DNA of 64,000 nucleotides from Boswellia sacra (GCA_013180625.2 SNVD02009837.1:124001-188000); one strand, 5' to 3'. Counted from the first letter of the stretch, positions 10,563-22,540 are shown. Notes: generated from the sequence alone by a model not told the origin. A program made the numbers and translations.

Positions 10563-11195
10563 CTATGAGTCGGGGATTTGCTTCCCATCCAGTTTTCTTA
10601 TAAACTGGCAAACAGGGTCGTTTTTAGTCAGATTCCCTAGACTATAACACTGCAATTCATCACGAAATTGTGTCCATAGATTAAGCAATTCACGCTGAAC
10701 AAGTCCACAAGAATGTGACTCGAGAGTTAACAAAACATTATCCAGCGACTCATTACTCAAACCATTCTTAATAAATGAAAGTTTATCTTCTCTATTCCTG
10801 GACGCAAAACCTAATGAACGACAAGTCTGGTTACAATTCCATCTAGCACATTTATAACATACTTGTAACCTTTTCGCTCTTCGCCTCTTGGCATAGTAGC
10901 TCTTTCCTAGACCAGGCATGAATTTTGCGAGATTAATGTCAGGCTCACCGGACAATCTCACCTTGGCTTCGATAAGCCATCGGATATCCACAGGCAGATT
11001 TAAGAGCATCAATACCCAAGGCCTAGTCATCCGTACTTTATAAATTTTAAACACAGCATTTTCAGGAAGTGAAGAAAAATATTTATGAAGGTTCGATAGA
11101 AAGATATCGGCATCCATTGAAGAGGAGAAAAGGAAAGATATTACCAGTAATTCGTTTGAGTCTATTCTTCTCCAAGATATGCACGCTTCAAACCT
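10563..11195 (-). CDS. Unrecognised ORF with a Cys-rich motif inside the Athila-type element
   Basis: An open frame on the gag strand: the ATG at 11115-11117 gives 184 residues, and the frame is open further upstream to about 11195. Visible features are a basic stretch (YYAKRRRAKRLQ), a compact Cys pattern CYKCARWNCNQTC (C-x2-C-x4-C-x3-C) and LLNLWTQFRDEL. I do not recognise the family. It does not read as Gag, protease, RT, RNase H or integrase. It lies between the gag-protease remnant and the LOG copy, so it could be an element-specific ORF or a second captured host fragment. A related frame upstream (KPLLEGLKRAYLGEE) is shifted relative to it. Confidence 0.4.
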   Translation of the reverse strand, partial: RFEACISWRRIDSNELLVISFLFSSSMDADIFLSNLHKYFSSLPENAVFKIYKVRMTRPWVLMLLNLPVDIRWLIEAKVRLSGEPDINLAKFMPGLGKSYYAKRRRAKRLQVCYKCARWNCNQTCRSLGFASRNREDKLSFIKNGLSNESLDNVLLTLESHSCGLVQRELLNLWTQFRDELQCYSLGNLTKNDPVCQFIRKLDGKQIPDS

Positions 11196-11519
11196 TCAAG
11201 CAATGGCTTCAATTTCTTGTTTCGGTGTGTTTCCTCAAGCTGTTGCACAAATGAGCACAAAGTACGAAATAATCAAATTAAACAAAAGAAAAGAAAAGAA
11301 AAGAGCAGAAAAGAAACTAAAGACACATAAAAGAGATAACAACACGATAGCAAACAAAAGTAAAAAACAAGTAAAAAAATATAAAAACAAATAAGACAGA
11401 TGGCAAAGAGAGATAAAACCTGGTCAATTTGATGGTCTACGAAAGGAATCTCCTTGAGACACAAAAATTGATCATTATTCCTTATTTTATTTTTCTTTTC
11501 TTTTTTTTTCAAAAAATAT

Positions 11520-13575
11520 TGGGTTGCCTCCCAATAAGCGCTTGGTTTAACGTCCTCAGCTCGACGTTGGTTTCCATCATGGGAGGATCCCAATCTTCGA
11601 TGTGCTTCACTAGTAGGCTTGGATCCTTCTTTCCACAAGAAATGGTGCACGCATATGGCTGGGCCTTGGATGTGAGCACTTGTCCACCCAATAGCCGTTT
11701 TGTGATCTCTAAGTACTTGGACGAGTTTCACTTCTTGTATTGGTGCAAGGCCCATTTCTATTATAATTGGCAAAGTACCATTCTCACCCAAGAATCCATG
11801 ATTCAAATGATCTGGAAGTGACTTAAGCTCCACGATATTGGCCTTCATCACAGAATGAAGAAGTTTCTCATTAGATAAAGACAATTCACTATACGAAACA
11901 TCATACCTGCTTATGGTTATGGCTATAGTCTCCTCTAAGCTTGCCAGAGCTTCCTTCACTTCTTTAGACACTTGTATCAAAATTCTTGATTCCTTAGAAT
12001 TTTCTGTCCCTATGTGCTCACTAATAGCTACATCCAATCCATTCTTGCGAGTTAACTCAAAATATTGTTGTGGCAAAGAATCAACAACGTCAACTGCAAA
12101 AACAGAATGTAAGTCACTAGAGTACCTCATTGCCTCAAAAATATTGAAACATATCACCTTGCCATCAAACTCTATGATAAGAGGGCCATCATGAACATAA
12201 ATTTTGGTTCTAACAGTTTTCGAGAATGGTCTCCCTAAAAGAATCGGAGTTGGATTAGGAGATGTCTCATCCTCTATTTCAAGGACATAGAAGTTTGCCA
12301 GGAAAACCAATTGATTCACCTGCATAAGCACATCTTCCACAACTCTTTTGCGATATGCATTAAAATGATCAGCAAACTGAATTGTAATACCAGTTTTCGC
12401 AAAAGGTCCAAGATTTAAAGAAGCATAAATAGAATATGGCATGACATTAATAGATGCTTCTAAATCTAACATAGCTCTTTCAAACTTGGTTTTACCAATG
12501 GTGCACGGAATGGTGATCATACCTGGATTATTGCATTTCGGAGGAATTTTTCTTTGTAGTACAGCTGAAACATTTTCCCCCACACTTACTTTCTCTTTCC
12601 CTTTTAACTTTCTCTTGCTGGTGCATAACTCCTTGAGACATTTTGTATAACACGGTACTTGCTCGGTAGCATCTAGAAGTGGTATATTTATCTCGATTTT
12701 ACGAAAAGTTTCCAGGATTTCTTGTTCTTGTTCCTCCTTCTTCAATTTTGTCAATCTGCTAGGAAAAGGTGGAGGAGCAACATAAGAAGGAATGGGAGTT
12801 ATAGGATTTACCTGAGAAGTCAATGTTTTGTTTATGGTGGATGTGGTGTCATCTCCTTCATCAGTTTGTGATTTTCTTGGCAAGACATCTAATTGCTCTC
12901 CACTTCGCGAAGTTATCGCACTAGCAGTCTCGCTTGGATTGATCACCGTTTGAGAAGATAATTTTTTTGAGTCTTGGCCCTCGAATTTGCTCATGCTAGT
13001 AGCCAATTGTCCCATTTGATTTGCCAGGTTTTGGATACTTGCCACATTTTCCTGCTGGAATTGCATTGTGTTAGTGGCAAGTGCATTAACAATATCCTGG
13101 AGTGACATACCTAAGTTTTCTAGAGCTGGTTGTGGTGCTGGTTGTGGCATTGGTGGTGGTTGCATTTGAAATGGTTGCTGCACTCTAGGTTGATTAAAAC
13201 CTTGTAGTTGATTTGGTATGACATTTGGGACGATTGGTTGATGATTCCAGTAACTGAAATTAGGGTGATCTTCCCATCCAGCATTGTAAGTGTTAGAGAA
13301 GGGATCATACCATTGCCTTGTTTGTCTTAAAAATCCATCCATGGCATTAGCTTGTTCCATATCTCCTTGCAAAGTTGGATACATGTCGATTGGTTGCTCC
13401 ATGGTAGAATATACCTCACATGCATAAGATTTCTGCATATGTCCTACAGCCATGTTTTCCACAAGAGAAGTTAACTCAAAAAGTTGTTGTTCAATGTTCG
13501 GAGTGCTTACCTCATTTACTCTCCATGGTATTTGTGGCTCAAATCCGCCACTGAATTGATGGAAGTTTACTGCCA
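11520..13575 (-). pseudogene. Athila-type gag-protease remnant with pol deletion
   Basis: A long minus-strand frame whose element-related part starts at about 13575 (MAVNFHQFSGG). It shows a degraded zinc knuckle (ACEVYST...DMYP, Tyr where Cys is expected), the family block YDPFSNTYNAGWEDHPN, a Pro/Gln-rich linker, and the protease motif DLEASINVMP (12439-12476). Glu there replaces the catalytic-loop Gly of the family form DLGAS. The start of RT follows (KTAIGWTSAHIQGPAICVHH). After a frameshift, the sequence passes into ELRTLNQALIGRQPNIF near 11520-11570, a block I associate with sequence downstream of pol. So nearly all of pol is deleted. The N-terminal Gag core is missing too: only about 115 bp separate the primer site from this frame. 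Confidence 0.82.
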
Positions 13576-13667
13576 TGTCGTCTAAACACAAGCAATCAAA
13601 AAAAGAAAAACAAACAAAAATATGAATCAACAATGAAAACAAAATAACAAATCGATTAGAAAATCAA

Positions 13668-13691
13668 TCCCCGGCAACGGCGCCAAAAACT
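13668..13691 (-). other. Primer-binding site of the Athila-type element
   Basis: In element sense TTTTTGGCGCCGTTGCCGGG follows the LTR end (CGCATCA). This is the primer-site sequence typical of plant Athila-lineage elements and confirms minus-strand orientation. Confidence 0.85.
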
Positions 13692-15101
13692 TGATGCGTT
13701 CGAAACTAGCAAGTATACTAGTCGCACAAGTAATAAAGTAAAGAGTAAGATATCGTTCCCACGAGGATTAATTCTAATTAAATTTGTTATTCGAAAGCGA
13801 AAACAGAATAAATGGGGGTTTTTGTTGATTGATTAACTAAACTCAATACGAAAGCAAATGAAGAATAATACAATGCAAAGTTAAATCAATTGAGAGATAC
13901 ACAATGAAAGAAATCTGGTTAAGGGATTATTTTCTATCACAAGATATGGATTTGCGAATTAATCACAGAATTGTCATCCAATTACACCATTGAAATTATC
14001 AACCGTAGATAACAACAAGCTCTGTTATCCCAATCTTTCCTTACTTTGTTGTTAAATAAAACAGGCTCTTTATTTAATCTCTATCCATTAAACAACCTAG
14101 AACAAGCTCTCTAAATTTAATTCAATGGATGCATTACAATAAGAAAGATAGGTTGATCTAAGCAATAAACACACAAGCTCGGATTATTTAACTTAGGTTG
14201 TATTCTCCAATTGCAATCTCTGATCACAATTTTGCTACTAATGATTAGAAATTCAAGACAATTACGGATCAAGATTTCTAGTCTAGCAATAAATCACAAC
14301 CAGATTATATTCAGTTGGCCACTCAAATACAATCAGCAAGCAATCATAAGCATTAAATATGGGAGAATACAAGCAACTTCAATTAGAGAATTGGATAACA
14401 ATTCCTTACACAATCAACTTACAAAAACCATATCAGGGGCTTTGAAATCACCCTCAACCAATTCAGATTCAGTTACACATGTTTAAGAACGTGGTAAATA
14501 CAATACAACATGGAGACATTCCAGAAAATGAAAGGGAAGGAAAAAACTTAGCAAATTTGATGTAATTCTCTTTGGATTGTAGTTCTTCCTTTCCAAGCTT
14601 CCTTTCTCCTTCAAGAACTCCAGGAGATGAAAGAATTCCAGAGCTGTAGCCTCCATCACGTTCTCCCCTCTTCAAGTTGTCAAAATAAAACCCTAAAATG
14701 TGTTTAAATACTCTGCTACAGTAACCTGCTACAGTGTCCCGTATTATACATGCTACAGTGATTGTGGAATTACATTTCTATACTTCTCACACTGTTTTGA
14801 TTACAACTTTTGGTACACTGAATGGATTTATAAACCGTAAATTTCTCCAGAAAATAGACTTCGAGAGCTTTCCAACGGTATATAATATGTCATCGGGTTC
14901 ATTGTATATCAATACAATTAAATCCGAGAAGATGGTTGACTAGCAGAGGTGAAAATGAAGGGTTTTACTCCATTTTTGTGCAACTTGCTCCAAAACTCCT
15001 ACAAACATCAAAACCACACAAAAACATAAAAATACCAAGGAATATAGCAAAGAAACATGGACGAATTGATATGAAAATGATATATAAATAGACACTTATC
15101 A
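13692..15101 (-). repeat. 5' LTR of the Athila-type element
   Basis: 1410 bp with the same ends as 5952-7364 and only scattered differences. Adjacent CATTG (15102-15106) is the target duplication. Confidence 0.88.
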
Positions 15102-15106
15102 CATTG

Positions 15107-15580
15107 TCATTTAACGATGTGATTGGTGCATTAAATTCGAAAGATCTCCAAAGGAAGAATGAGTTGGGTGAACACTCAGGTGAAAAACATGACTATAAGG
15201 GGAAGTTGCACTCAAGGTTGAAATCAAAGGGGAAGAAAGCTATAAAATGCTTCCATTTCATGAGGACGAGCATATTATAAGGCTTTGTCCCAAAAGAAAG
15301 AAGAACGAGAAGGGAAAAGAACCAAAAAAAGGGTGATGCTACAATTGTAGAAGATGGATATGAGAGTTCTGATGTGCTAGTCGTGACTATAAAAAATTCG
15401 GAAAGCCATGGGTCTTGGATTCCGATTGTTCATTTCATGTGATGTCAAATATAAGCTTATTTGAATTTTATAAGAAGATTGACTGCGAAAAAGTTTTGTT
15501 GGGTGACAACAAAGCTTGTAATGTGGTGGGCATAGAGACAGTTCGGATAAAGACTCATGATAGCATGGAATGAGTTTTGT
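15107..15580 (+). pseudogene. copia A gag C-terminus, zinc knuckle and protease
   Basis: Continues the copia gag interrupted at 5946 (FNDVIGALNSKDLQRKNELG). A degraded zinc knuckle follows (KCFHFHEDEHIIRLCP, second Cys lost), then the protease motif SWILDSDCSFHV-like, with Asp where the catalytic-loop Gly is expected, near 15415-15435. Stops and frameshifts are frequent. Confidence 0.75.
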
Positions 15581-16620
15581 CGGCTATGAGGCACATTCCA
15601 TATTAAAGCGAAACTTGATTTCACTCAGTACGCTTGATTCCAATGGTTGCAGTTATAAAGGGGGGAATAGCACCTTGAAAGTTACAAGAGGATCCCTGGT
15701 TGTAATGAAAGGTGTAAGGAAAAGCGATTTGTATATCCTCCAAGGTAGCACTATAATTTGAGAAGCGGGCATGGTATCGGGCATGGATGATAAAGCCTAC
15801 TTGTGTCATAAGAGGCTTGGCCATGTGAGTGAAAGAGGACTTCAGAAGCTGTAAAAGCAAGGATTGTTGTGCGAAGATAAGTTGGAGAAATTGGAGTTTT
15901 GTGAGCATTACGTACTTGGAAAGTCTACATGGGTAAAATTTGCTTCTTCATCTTATACAACAAAGGAAACTCTCAGTTATGTCCATTCCGATTTATGAGG
16001 TCCATCTAAGCATGCAATTTTAGGTGGAGGTAGATACTTTACGTTCTTAATTGATGACTGCTCAAGGAAGGTGTGGGTATACATTTTGAAGACCAAAGAT
16101 GAGGCACTCTAGAAATTTAAAGTGTGAAAAAAGATGGTTGAAGTCCAAACGAGTAGAAAGTTTAAAAGCTTAGAACTAATAATGGTTTGGAGTTCTTGAA
16201 TAAAGAGTTCAACCACTTTTGCAACAATGAGGGAGTGGTGAGACACAAGACGATATCCAGTACACCGCAATAAAATGGATTGGCTAAATGGATGAATAAA
16301 ACGCTTCATGAGAGGGTAAGATTCATGTTGTTGAGCGTTGGGATGCCCAAGAAGTTTTAGAGAGAAGTAATCAACATGGTTGCACATTTAATCAATAGAT
16401 GTCTGTCAGCAGCTATTGGTTTCAAGATGCCCGAAGAAGTGTGGACAGGTTCACCACCAAGCTACAGTCATTTGAGAGTGTTTGCTTGTGTGGCATATGC
16501 ACATATCAAGCAAGGCAAGTTAGAACCAAGGTCAAGAAAGCGCATGTTTGTTGGCTATCTAAAAGGAGTGAGGGGATACAGGTTGTGGTGGCAAGAGTCG
16601 AATGTTTCGTAGTGTTTCAC
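15581..16620 (+). pseudogene. copia A integrase remnant
   Basis: Fragments in several frames: GAG-pre-integrase (YLCHKRLGHVSERGLQKL), integrase core (TFLIDDCSRKVWVYILKTKDEA), and the C-terminal block VAHLINRCLSAAIGFKMPEEVW through HLRVFACVAYAH (16376-16550). Multiple stops disable it. Confidence 0.75.
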
Positions 16621-17956
16621 AAGTAGAGATGCCACTTTTAGAGGAGTTTTATTTTGAGGATTGTTCAAATCCTCAGTCGATACTTTGTGATATTGCTACG
16701 AATCTAGACAGTATTGGGACTAAGGTGGAGCTCCATGAGGTTGAGGATTCTCAAAAGAAAGAAGCATGTGACACAGTAGAACGTGATGCTATTGATAAAG
16801 TCCTTGATGAGTCTGATGACCTAAGAAACTATCAACTGGTAAGAGATTGTGCTAGAAGGATAGTAACAGCACCGGTGAGGTATGAATACGTTGATCTTAT
16901 AGCTTTTGCATTGTTTATATTAGAGGAGATTGATGGTAATGAGCCTATAAGCTATAGGGAAGCATTGGCTACTAGAGATAGGAGTCATTAGCAGCAGGTA
17001 ATGAGGGAGAAAATAGATTCTTTGAGTAAGAATCATACCTACATCTTGGTTCATAATACTACTAGATAGAAGGTAGTAGGTTGTAAATGGTTATTTAAAA
17101 GGAAGGAAGATGCTTATGGGATCAGAAAGCCTAGGTATAAGGCTAGGCTGGTGGCAAAAGGATTCACACAAAATGAGGGCATTGATTTCAATGAGGTTTC
17201 TCTCTTGTCATAAAACACATATCTATTATAGTACTACTGGATCTAATAACTCAGTTTAATATAGAGTTAGAGCAAATGGATGTCAAAACCGCATTCCTTC
17301 ATGATAATTTGGAGGAGAGGATTGTGATGGCACAACTGGAGGGTTTGCGAAAGTAAGACGTGAAGACAAAGTGTGTTTGTTGAAGAAATCCTCATACGAT
17401 CTCAAGCAGTCACCAAGGCAATGGCATTTGAAGTTTGATGATTTTATGATCAAACATGGGTATACCAAGAGCAAATATGATAGTTGTGTGTATGTTAAGT
17501 GGTTGAAAATTGGAGTTGGGATTTTCTTGTTGTTATATGTTAATGACATGTTGACAGCATCAACGAACATGGAAGAAATTCGAAAATTGAAAATACAAGA
17601 TGAAAGATATAGGTTGTGCTAAGAAGATTTTAGGGATGAATATCAGTAGAGATAAGGATATAGGCTTATTATTTATGTCTCAAAGTGACTACATTCTCAA
17701 AATACTTGAGATGTTCGACATGGCTGGTGTAAAGAAGGTACAGACTCCTTTGGCAGCTCATTTTAAACTTTTATCGGCACAGTCTCCTATTATAGATGTA
17801 GAGAAAGAGGAGATGATCAAAATTCCTTATGTGAGTGTTGTTGGGAGTTTGATGAACTCCATGGTTTGTACAAGACCTAATTCGGCATACATAGCTGGTT
17901 TGGTAAGTCGTTTCATGGCAAATCTGGGTAGATGTCATTGGGAAGCTGTCAAGTAG
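16621..17956 (+). pseudogene. copia A reverse transcriptase remnant
   Basis: Includes [20 protein letters not shown] (near 17140), SYDLKQSPRQWHLKFDDFM (17390-17450), and the active-site block LLLYVNDMLTAS, where YVDD has become YVND. The connection region follows (KKILGMNISRDKDIGLLFMS, then PYVSVVGSLMNSMVCTRPN). It breaks off at HWEAVK*, where the solo LTR is inserted. Confidence 0.8.
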
Positions 17957-17960
17957 ACAT

Positions 17961-19382
17961 TGATGCGTTCGAAACTAGCAAGTATACTAGTCGCACAAGT
18001 AATAAAGTGATAAGTAGATATCCTTCCCACGAGGATTAATTCTAATTGAATTTGTTATTTTTCAGCAATAATAAACTAAACAGGGGGGGTTTTGTTGATT
18101 GATTAACTAAACTTAATACGAAAGCAAATAAAGAATAACACAAAGCAAAGTTAAATGGAGTGAAAAATCAATGAGAGACACTTGGTTAAGAGTTCATTCT
18201 CTGCCACAAGATATGATTTTGTGAATTAACATAGAATTGTAATCCAATTACAGCATTGAAGTTATCAACCGTAGATAACAACAAGCTCTGTTATCCCAAT
18301 CTTTCCTTACTTTGTTGTTAAATAAAACAAGCTCTTTATTTAATCTCTATCCATTAAACAACCTAGAACAAGCTCTCTAAGTTTAATTCAATAGAAGCAT
18401 TACGATGAGAAAGATAGGTTGATCTAAGCAATAATCACACAAGTTCGGATTATTTAACCTAGGTTGTATTTTCCAATTGCAATCTCTGATCACAATTTTG
18501 CTACTAATGATTGGAAATTCATGACAATTACGGATCAAGATTTCTAATCTAGCAATAGACAACAACAGATTATATTCAGTTGGCCATTCCAAATACAATC
18601 AGTAAGCAATCATAAGCATTAGATATGGGAAAATACAAGCAACTTCAATTAGAGAATTGGATAACAATTTCTTACACAATCAACTCACAAAATCCATATC
18701 AAGGGCTTTGAAATCACCCTCAACCAATTCAGATTTAGTTACACATATTCAATCAGAATAACAAATACAATACAGAGAAATTCCAGAATTGAAAAGGAAA
18801 GAAAGAACTTAGCAAATTCTTTGAAAATCTTCTTTGTAGATGAATCTTCTTGGAATTGTAGTTCCTCCTCTTTCAAAATCTTCTTTCTCCTTCAAGAACT
18901 CCAAGGGATGAGAGAAATCCAGAAATGCAGCCTCCTCCCACGTTTTCCCCCTTCAAGTTATGAAAATAAAACCCTAAAATGTGTTTAAATACTCTGCTAC
19001 AGTAACGTGCTACAGTGTCCCGTATTATACATGCTACAGTGATGTGTGGAATTACATTTCTACACTTCTCACACTGTTTTGATTACAACTTTCGGTACAC
19101 TGAATGGATTCATAAACCGTAAATTTCTCCAAAAAGTAGACTTCGAGAGCTTTTCAACGGTATATGATATGTCATCGGGTTCATTGTATATCAATACAAT
19201 TAAATCCGAGAAGATGGTTGACTAGCAGAGGTGAAAATGAAGGGTTTTACTCCATTTTTGTGCAAGTTGCTCCAAAACTCCTACAAACATCAAAACACAC
19301 AAAAACATAAAAATACCACGGAATATAGCAAAGAAACATGGACGAATTGATATAAAAGTAATACATAAATAGACACCTATCA
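17961..19382 (-). mobile_element. Solo LTR of the Athila-type family, inserted in copia A
   Basis: A third copy of the TGATGCGTTCG...CTATCA LTR, in the same orientation as the LTRs of 5952-15101 but more divergent. Flanks GACAT (17956-17960) and GATAT (19383-19387) fit a 5-bp duplication with one change. Copia coding sequence resumes immediately after it. This is an independent insertion reduced by LTR-LTR recombination. Confidence 0.85.
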
Positions 19383-19387
19383 GATAT

Positions 19388-19900
19388 TCAAGTATTTCAA
19401 GGGTACTTCAAGCTACGGGTTAGTGTATGAGAAAAGCAAAGACATTAAGAAGTTGATAGGTTATGTGGATGCATATTTTACGGGTGATCTTAACAAGAGA
19501 AGGTCGTTAACCAGTTTTGTATTCACGTTGTTTGGTTGCACCATCAGTTGGAAAGCAAATTTCAATCAGTTGTGGCTCTTTCAACAACTAAGGTAGAATA
19601 TATTACTGCTACAGAGGCTATAAAAGAAGCGTTGTGGCTGCAAGGGCTTGTTGGTGAGTTTGGTGTGAGACAAGATAAGGTAAAATTATTTTGTGATAAT
19701 CAAAGTACAATACATTTGACCAAAAATCAAATGTATCATGAAAGAACCAAACATATAGACATCAAGCTGCAGTTCATCATAGATGTCATTGCTGAAGGGA
19801 AGGTTTCAGTAGTCTAATTCATACTAAAAGAAATCCGGTAGATATGATCACTAAGCCCGTAACGAGTGTCAAGTTCAACACTTGCTTGGCTTTGATACGA
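19388..19900 (+). pseudogene. copia A RNase H remnant
   Basis: Continues the pol frame cut by the solo LTR: GYVDAYFTGDLNKRRSLTSF, VALSTTKVEYITATEAIKEA, LFCDNQSTIHLTKNQMYHER and TKHIDIKLQFI. These are the copia RNase H and pol C-terminal blocks. Short frameshifts are present. Confidence 0.8.
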
Positions 19901-20007
19901 TTAATGGATGGACTGTGTCAACTTGAAGACAGATATGGCTGGAATCTATTATGGTAGTTTACAATATGAAAACATAAGCTTGATCCAAAGTGGAGATTTG
20001 TGAAGTC

Positions 20008-20649
20008 TGTGGCTCAACTTATGTAGTGCAAGCATGCAACTAGAGTAGCGCTGGAGCGCCAGATCCGTATTAGATAAAGTGTTAGACATGCGCAAACAGT
20101 AACTTGGTGCCATCGTGCAAGAAGGGTTGTGCAAGAGTGCAAATGGTCTTCCGTAGGAGTGCTAATTCTGGGTTTACGGATGCATCTGGGCAGAGAATTC
20201 GAGCAGAAGCACAGGTTTAGTGGTGCTAAAGCGCGAGTCTGTTTTCTAGTCTAAATAGGATTTCTTGTTACGTAAGTAATTGGCCTATAAGCCTTGGACT
20301 GTGAATAAGGGATGTCTTTTTCAGTGTAAAGTAGTTCTGAGAGAGTAGAAAAATAGAGAAAAGAAAGAGATTTAGGGTTTAGCAAAGATTGAGAGTTCTT
20401 AGGGAGAAAGAAACTATATTTCTTCTAGTCGTCCCTATAAAAAAACTCTTGTATCTCTTTTTTTTCACCATAATGGATTGATTATCACCAGCAACTGGAC
20501 GTAGGATCACATGTTGTGGTCTGAACTAGTATAAATTCTTGTATCCTTGTGTTCTTACTTTGCTTTATTTTGATTAGGTGTGTGTTAATTCTCCTTGACT
20601 AATTTCGCATTAAGTCTCTTCTGAGTGTGTGCCACTTTTCTTCACAACA
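20008..20649 (+). repeat. 3' LTR of copia A
   Basis: 642 bp from TGTGGCTCAACTT to CACAACA, a counterpart of 4647-5303. A purine-rich stretch (AAAGTGGAGATTTGTGAAG) lies directly upstream and is the likely PPT. Confidence 0.85.
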
Positions 20650-20654
20650 AATCG

Positions 20655-21158
20655 TAAGTGACATTGAATATGTAAAGCATAGATTAAAACAATAATAATA
20701 ATAAGTCTATGTCTAAAGTGGAAATCTCTTGCTCAATACTGCCCCAAAACTCCTAAAATTAAGGCAAAGCTTATGCCATTAGAAGTTCATAAATGAGTAT
20801 CCCCAAAGTCATTGTCGTGGCATGACTTTATACTTCAAATGTTACTTTCCCTCTAGCTTGGTTCAAACTTTAATATCAGGATTTACCTAATCAACCTTAC
20901 AGAAAAGATTAACTTCAACAAAAAGCCTATTTCTCCAATTTGGTTAAGTCTCAAAATTTCTTCTATACAACTTCCTTTTTTTTTTTTTTTTTGCTTGTAC
21001 TAGGCTTCACTTTTGACAAGCTTAAAGTGCTTTACTTGACAGAACAAATATTGTTATAATTCAAGTCAACATCACCTCAAACACAAAGTCCTAGACCTAG
21101 AACAAATACTATTATATTGAATCAACCTGAAAACAATAGAGCTATCTAGGTTCCAAAC

Positions 21159-21206
<48 letters not shown>

Positions 21207-22214
21207 ATATGTATGTATGTATATATGATGAAAAGATTCATGAGATAGTAACCAACACACCAAGCTCAAAACTAGATTATCACTAAACAATAATAATAAT
21301 ACTAAATAGAACAAAGTATTGTAATAAGAAAAAGTTACAATAAGAGACAAACATATAATTCATACAAAGGATTGCTACTCCATAGAAACAAAAGCTTGGT
21401 TAGATAATCATAAAAGAGAACAAGAATCAAATAATGAAACATGCTTGAGCTAAAAAAATTTAATTTAGACTAGATCATCGAGAAACAGAATTGGAAATCA
21501 ACAATGGATCTAAATAACAAAGCTAAGAAGCCTCATAAAAAAAATCAAAGCAGAGAAACTTGACAAAAGCTTAATCATGATTCAATAAAAGACAAACCTG
21601 GCAATAAAGAAACAGAGAAAGAATTAAGCGGTTTACGATCTGATAAAGGAATCGCAATCGAAGTTAGTGAAGCAATTTAAAGTATTTAATTTATGATATA
21701 AATGAAAAACCTACATTTGACACAATCTAGATATGAAATTAAGGATAATCGACTAGAACCTGCAATCAAAATTTGATAAACCAAAAAACTAATTCTTCAA
21801 TCCAATGGAAATTTGAAATGCTGACGGTAGAGGTTTCAAATCATTTAACTCTATTTTTAATTCATTGTAAAATAATATTTGTAAGAGATTATAAAAAAAT
21901 TATAAATAGAGTAATTGATTATCAAACCTCAGCGTAAATAAAAAAAAGGTATAAATAATAAAGAAGAAGAAGACGGCATAGCAACCGTAGAGAAATCACA
22001 AGCCAAATAATAGAAAAAAGCAAAATATAAACTAAGAAAAACAAGAAAACCCATGTTTGGGAAAAGGTAACATAAATGTGTATAAGAAACCAAACCATTA
22101 CAAGATTGAAATTAGAACTAATTTAAGATTCTAAGTAGAACTAAAATTGAAATTTAAGCTACCCAAATACACAAAATAAGCTACACAAAACTGGAGCAAG
22201 GATTCTTACCATTA
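20655..22214. other. AT-rich intergenic DNA with a TA/TATG microsatellite
   Basis: No gene supported. It contains a poly-T run near 20980 and a (TA)n then (TATG)n microsatellite at about 21162-21227. Confidence 0.5.
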
Positions 22215-22540
22215 GCCTTAATCTTATATGAAGAGCAAATATGTCCATTGACACCAAATTGTAGTTAAAGTTTTGCCGAAGGTTAGATACTGACCAAATC
22301 AAGGCTTTTCACCTTCCTGATCACTTTCTGCATGTCTAGTTACAAAATACGCACCAAATCAAGTCTTTTCCCCTTTCGGTTCCCTATCTTGGTGCCTAGG
22401 TCTACGACCAAATAATGGGAAGCAATGCTTACTAATCTTGTTAGTAGTTCCTCCCATTCATTCTCTCTTACAACATTAATGATGGGTGAGATCTGATTAC
22501 CAGAATGACGAGAGATGGAGATGAAAAGTTAGGGTTTTTC
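22215..22540 (-). other. Possible relic of a minus-strand gene 5' region
   Basis: On the minus strand an AAACCCTAAC motif (near 22530) precedes an ATG at about 22460, a short frame, and a donor-like AATGGTAAGAAT at about 22210. Two copies of a roughly 60-bp unit beginning ACCAAATCAAG (near 22297 and 22351 on the plus strand) put stops in the frame. I cannot identify a product; low confidence. Confidence 0.15.

Larger units (their letters stand above)
5952..15101 (-). mobile_element. Athila-type Ty3/gypsy element carrying a LOG gene copy, inserted in copia A
   Basis: Two nearly identical LTRs (5952-7364 and 13692-15101) share TGATGCGTTCG and end TTATCA. They are flanked by a perfect 5-bp duplication, CATTG (5947-5951 and 15102-15106), within copia gag. 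The element reads on the minus strand: an Athila-type primer site beside 13691, gag-protease 13575-11800, then only the first few dozen RT residues. RNase H and integrase are absent. The remaining interior holds an unrecognised ORF, a 67-bp tandem array and an intronless LOG sequence. The PPT (AGTGTGGGGGCATT in element sense) lies beside 7364. It must be non-autonomous, needing RT and integrase from a relative. LTR similarity suggests a much younger insertion than copia A. Confidence 0.88.
4647..20649 (+). mobile_element. Degenerate Ty1/copia retrotransposon (copia A) with nested insertions
   Basis: Both LTRs begin TGTGGCTCAACTT and end CACAACA. A methionine-initiator-type primer site follows the 5' LTR. 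The flanks AATCA (4642-4646) and AATCG (20650-20654) fit a 5-bp target duplication with one change. The order gag, protease, integrase, RT, RNase H on the plus strand is the copia order. All coding parts carry frameshifts and stops. Two later elements of another family are nested inside (5952-15101 and 17961-19382). Without them the element would be about 5.4 kb, a normal copia size. The LTRs have clearly diverged, so it is old and inactive. Confidence 0.88.

Noticed and set aside
17961..19382. Third LTR copy considered as the end of a second full Athila element
   Set aside because: No internal sequence adjoins it, and its flanks (GACAT/GATAT) rejoin copia coding sequence directly, as expected for a solo LTR.
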